Source of the DNA: Grammothele lineata
Taxonomy: Eukaryota > Basidiomycota > Agaricomycetes > Polyporales > Polyporaceae
Direction: 5' to 3'
NCBI GenBank assembly: GCA_002150815.3
Contig: NDFF03000315.1
Location: 1-23,760 of the forward strand
Length of the DNA stretch: 23,760 nt
Below the pieces are notes generated by a model that saw nothing but the letters and a program-made list of their open reading frames with translations, did not search any database and had not been told where the DNA came from. Position numbers and translations under genes: made by a program. Shown here one piece after another: positions 20,031 through 23,760 of this stretch (its first letter is position 1; the number at the start of each line of letters is the position of its first letter).

Positions 20031-20978
20031 ATGAGGTACGTCGCCGTAGTCGTCTCCGTGTTGATGCGCGGTGTTTCTGACGTTGGTGTGTAGCGGAAGC
20101 AAGCTCTCAGTGTCAAGCGTGCGGGGCTCTATCAAGGAGCTCCTCGCCGAGTCCAACGGCGAGAAGAAGCGCAACTTCGTCGAGACCGTCGAGCTCCAGA
20201 TTGGTCTCAAGAACTACGACCCCCAGCGCGACAAGCGTTTCTCGGGTACCGTCAAGTGCGTGCTCCATCTGTTTCCCCCGACATCCCATTTGCCGACCGT
20301 ATGCTTCCTCTCCTAGGCTGCCCCACGTTCCCCGCCCCCGCATGTCCATCTGCATTCTCGCAGATGCCGCCGACATCGACCGTGCCAAGCAGATCGACCT
20401 TGAGTACATGTCCGTTGACGATTTGAAGAAGTGCGTGTCCCCTACTCCGCGCATATCTGAGCACACCCTGACCGGCACGCTGCGGTAGGCTCAACAAGAA
20501 CAAGAAGCTCGTCAAGAAGTTGGCCAAGAAGTACGACGCTTTCCTTGCGTCCGAGGCTCTCATCAAGCAGATCCCTCGTCTCCTTGGTCCCGGTCTCTCC
20601 AAGGGTGCGTGGCCTGCGTAGTTTCGTCTCGTTAGCTCTCCCACCAACATGCATATAGCTGGCAAGTTCCCCACCCCCGTCTCGCACGCTGAGGACCTCG
20701 TGAACAAGATTACCGAGGTTCGCTCGACGATCAAGTTCCAGCTCAAGAAGGTTCTTTGCTTGGGTGTTGCCGTCGGCCACGTCCAGATGTCGGACGACCA
20801 GGTCCTCGCGAATGTCATGCTGAGTGAGTTCTGTCGATCGTGGATACGTCTTCGCTCGCTCTCACAGTCGTATCCTATAGGTATCAACTTCCTCGTCTCT
20901 CTGCTCAAGAAGAACTGGCAGAACGTCAAGTCGCTTCACATCAAGTCGACGATGGGCAAGCCCATTCGTCTGTACTAG
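20031..20978 (+). CDS. 60S ribosomal protein L10a (uL1)
   Basis: This is uL1 of the large subunit, forming the L1 stalk that handles tRNA at the E site. Exons are 20031-20035, 20094-20255, 20317-20430, 20489-20604, 20659-20823 and 20881-20978 (TAG), in phase, 219 aa, against about 217 for the family. The first coding exon is only ATGAG; the spliced start reads [19 protein letters not shown]. Family features follow: [20 protein letters not shown] near the N terminus, MSICILADA, the central [34 protein letters not shown], and the C-terminal [13 protein letters not shown]. Introns are short (54-61 nt), all GT-AG. Expect high constitutive expression. Yeast names are RPL1A/RPL1B. Confidence 0.97.
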
Positions 20979-23760
20979 GTGCTTTACGTTCGTGTCGCCA
21001 TCCCCTCTGTGTTCCCTGTTCTTCGGGACAGCTCTCGACGACGACATAACCACTTCACACACTAATGACGGACGCGGAGGAGGGAGATGATCCGGGCGGG
21101 CTTGCACACGTGCCGCTGCAATGCACAACATGAAGCCCCGCACGCTTGGACCAACGGCTTCGGAGAGGGCTGGGAGCCGATTGGGAGCTGATGCAGTTTG
21201 TGCCGTGCTTTGCGAGTCTTTGACCTGGACGTCTTTGTCTCCTTCGTTGTTCCGCTATGTGTGTACGTTGTCGGGAATGGTGGATGGCTAGCACGCTGGA
21301 CATGCTAGGTGTATTATGGCCATGCTTGTACGCGATATGTAGCAATGACACTCCATGACATCACGCGTCGCGGCATACTGTCCATGCCGATTCCGACTGA
21401 GTCGCACTACTTTCTCCAGGACGAGTGGGTGTGGCGCTTCAGTCGTGATAAGAAGCGTCGTCGGATGTGCTCGGTGCAGTCAAGTTGGAGGGATCAATCA
21501 CCCAGAGCGAAGTACTTTCATTGAGAGGACAGCTTCGCCTTTATTCTAGACCATCGCGCGGTATTCTTGGTGCACGGAAAATGCCCCGTAGTCATTGGAA
21601 TGTCAGAATGCAAGAGAGCACTTCCTCATTCAAGGCGGACCGTACGCGAATCGCTGCCCGTTTAACGACGGCATGTTGTCGACGATACTCTATACATCAG
21701 CATATGTTGACACAGGTACATTTGCATCCGCTGATCAGTACTCGTCAGTCCAGCATCGCCAATGGCCGCGCAAAAAAGCGCATGTGCCGCAAGCACTCCC
21801 AATACTTAGTAGCAGCGGAACGATTTTAGCCTCCCGGCAGAACCTATCGATCAGAGGCAATACGCACTCGCTACGAGTCCTGAGTCTAGGAGGTCGAACC
21901 AGACGCACAAACGGTGCACCTCAGGCTGGTTCACTGCGAAGTTCAGGCCGCCATGGGCACGTCGATGTATGTCATAGCGTCGAGAGACATCAAGCGCGAA
22001 CGGATTTCTTGACTGCCGCACACCTCGTGCTGCGTGCACGAAGGCTAAGCAAGGAGAAAGGAGGAAGGTAGAGAAGATAAAAGGGTGCGGGACGTCCGGT
22101 CGGCCACGCTCCAGACGAACGGCTGCTTCCTGCTCGTTCATGAGCGAGGTCGAGTGAGGCTTACAGGTAGAAGAGCGGGAGCTCGACCGAGTGTGCGGAG
22201 AACTAGTCATTTCCGAAGCCGTCGAAGCTCGCGCTGATCGCGCCTGCAGCGCACGAGTCGCATTTCAAGCACTCAGTGGCGAAGATATAAACCCAGTGGT
22301 TGACAGCGTCGAGATTCTACGTTTTCACCATCCCCGCAGCTGCATATGTGGAATAGGCGAATAGTATGCAAGATGGGGAGACGAGAGCATGCTGATCTGG
22401 CTCCGGGTACCCCCACGCGCAAGACGCGATCGGCACGCCGTGCGTGCCGGCGCCGTTCGCAGACGAGTCGAAGGAGATTAGGAGGTGGAAGGAGATGGCG
22501 CGCGCAGTGTGGGTGGACTCTGCGCATACGCGCACAAAGAAATCGCCGGCCGCAATTATGCGGAAGCCCTGTAGCCCTGTAGAGATTACCTGCTCCTAGA
22601 AGTTTCGCACACAAACGGGCCGCGTTAGGGATGCCAGCAAGCAGCCGGGTTTGCATGCCCACCATTGAACGTTGAGCACTCAATACGAGAGCAGCGCCGC
22701 AAGTAGGTCCTTGGGTGACGGGTGAAGGCGTCGTCCGTGGGGATCTGGAAGTACGTCCAGTGAGCGACCAATAGCCCGGCTTGTTCCCGAGGCTGAATCA
22801 AGAGAAGGGGTAAGAGCGGATGTGAAGTCGAGGTGAGCAAATCTGGGACTGGACCCTCGCGGGCGCTGCATATTGAATCTTTCTAGTGGCCGTGGGGGGA
22901 GAAGTGGGTTCTGAGGGTGCAAGCACGCCGTTCTGCGGATACGCGTGCTCCTGAGACGACCTGTTAGAAGACGTCAGACGACGCTCGAGAGAGATGTAGA
23001 CTTAGCAGCCGGCTGTAAACATACCTAATCCTAATCCAAATCCAGATTTCTTCCCAATTTCAAAGCGTCGGTGGACGATAGAACGGCGTCCCACAACAAT
23101 CATTTACGTCTCCAACTTGTCTGCGATAAGAGCAGCAAACATACAGACCGGTGCGCGCAAACCCGTTGAATTCCCAGTTCGTGGTCATGTCCGATCGGAC
23201 TCGCTGGCACGGTGTGGCCATCATGCCGAGACGCTTCGCAAGCCCCTCTTACACACTATCGTGCCGCTCGCGTTGCATGGGGAAGGTGCGAAGCCGACGT
23301 GCACAACGCGAAGAGCCGATCAAAAGGTGGTGGTGGTGGTGGACAAGTTGAGAGCGTCGACGGACTGCCGTAGAGGATGCGCGCGACACGTGGGGTCGGC
23401 GCCCGTTCCGGTGGTTCTGATACAACTATACTCAGATAGACGCCGTGGGCGTGATCTCTAGAGTAGCGAGTAGATACCAACTCGAAGCTGAGGTTACCCT
23501 CAGCTTGAGTGTGGCCTTATATATTCTCTGGTGGGCCTACGCTAGAATATACATCCGTACAGTACTCTTCATCAAGGCGTGGCCTACGTGCGTATGATCG
23601 AGAGAACATACAAGGGAAGGGGTCGGCGTGCTCGTCCATGCACGCCTTGCGATCTATCGAGGAAGGAGCGTACCGCTATCTAAGTGAGATAAGGATAGAT
23701 TATCGTATTCGAGTGCTCGTGACTAAGCGTCTTAATCAGGCGCCGAGAATGCTCGTGACA
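20979..23760. other. 2.8-kb region without a supportable gene
   Basis: After the L10a gene I find no conserved domain on either strand. Frames are short and mostly lack ATG. On the minus strand, one frame reads from about 22570 down to about 22150 with two in-frame TAG codons (at 22317-22319 and 22203-22205). Its hydrophobic and Cys-containing reading on both sides of the first stop (ILFAYSTYAAAGMV, then NHWVYIFATECLKCDSC) suggests a decayed gene. A (GGT)6 run lies at 23326-23343, and a degenerate telomere-like CCTAATCCTAATCC lies at 23025-23038. Confidence 0.4.
22203..22570 (-). pseudogene. Possible decayed gene fragment
   Basis: One minus-strand frame carries protein-like sequence across two TAG stops. 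Before the first stop it reads GFRIIAAGDFFVRVCAESTH and, later, GVPIASCAWGYPEPD. After it comes NHWVYIFATECLKCDSCAAG. The layout (a YxxY-like strand, then N-H-W, then paired cysteines) loosely recalls the cytochrome domain of cellobiose dehydrogenase-like proteins, but the match is from memory of the pattern and weak. An intron spanning the first stop could also explain it. Confidence 0.2.

Noticed and set aside
23025..23038. CCTAATCCTAATCC as interstitial telomere repeat
   Set aside because: Too short and degenerate, and no ribozyme repeat or other subtelomeric sequence is next to it.

Overview
The window is the end of a chromosome from a filamentous fungus, most likely a basidiomycete (Agaricomycetes). 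It opens with a TTAGGG-type telomere read on the C-rich strand. The genes behind it are GC-rich and broken by many 50-90-nt GT-AG introns, and the proteins are fungal (TRR1-type thioredoxin reductase, ARB1-type ABCF ATPase, NRG1-type C2H2 factor, ART-like arrestins, WSC protein, ribosomal protein uL1). I rebuilt all gene models by hand. Exon phases add up for every multi-exon model except one weak splice donor in the first arrestin gene, which is flagged.

Layout. 1-140: telomere, mixed 6- and 5-nt units. 141-956: subtelomeric repeat block with two copies of a ~280-bp unit (281-560, 675-956) and the tail of a third. Each full copy carries a complete type I hammerhead ribozyme (404-478 and 797-869) and ends in a short telomere-like CCTAACCC tract. 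The stem III extension shows a compensatory base change between the copies. Position, orientation and telomeric tails fit the terminal repeats of a telomere-attaching Penelope-like retroelement (Athena/Coprina type), but no reverse transcriptase is present. This is the most interesting part of the window.

1406-5975: two minus-strand housekeeping genes, thioredoxin reductase (TRR1, 4 exons, 324 aa) and an ABCF ribosome-biogenesis ATPase (ARB1, 8 exons, 640 aa). 7490-9839: minus-strand NRG1-like two-zinc-finger regulator (2 exons, 714 aa). 10200-11700: strongly pyrimidine-rich plus-strand stretch that may hold an unrecognised Pro-rich gene. 12168-14111 and 14594-16117: tandem paralogous plus-strand arrestin-like genes with the same intron positions and a C-terminal PPxY motif. 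16349-17457: convergent minus-strand single-pass membrane protein of unknown function. 18710-19509: secreted protein with two WSC domains. 20031-20978: ribosomal protein L10a/uL1 in 6 exons, the first with only 5 coding bases. 20979-23760: no gene I can support, only decayed-looking reading frames.

The genes do not form a pathway; this is ordinary eukaryotic gene order. The arrestin pair is one local duplication and probably acts in ubiquitin-ligase-dependent sorting of membrane proteins. TRR1 lies only about 1.3 kb inside the telomere tract.
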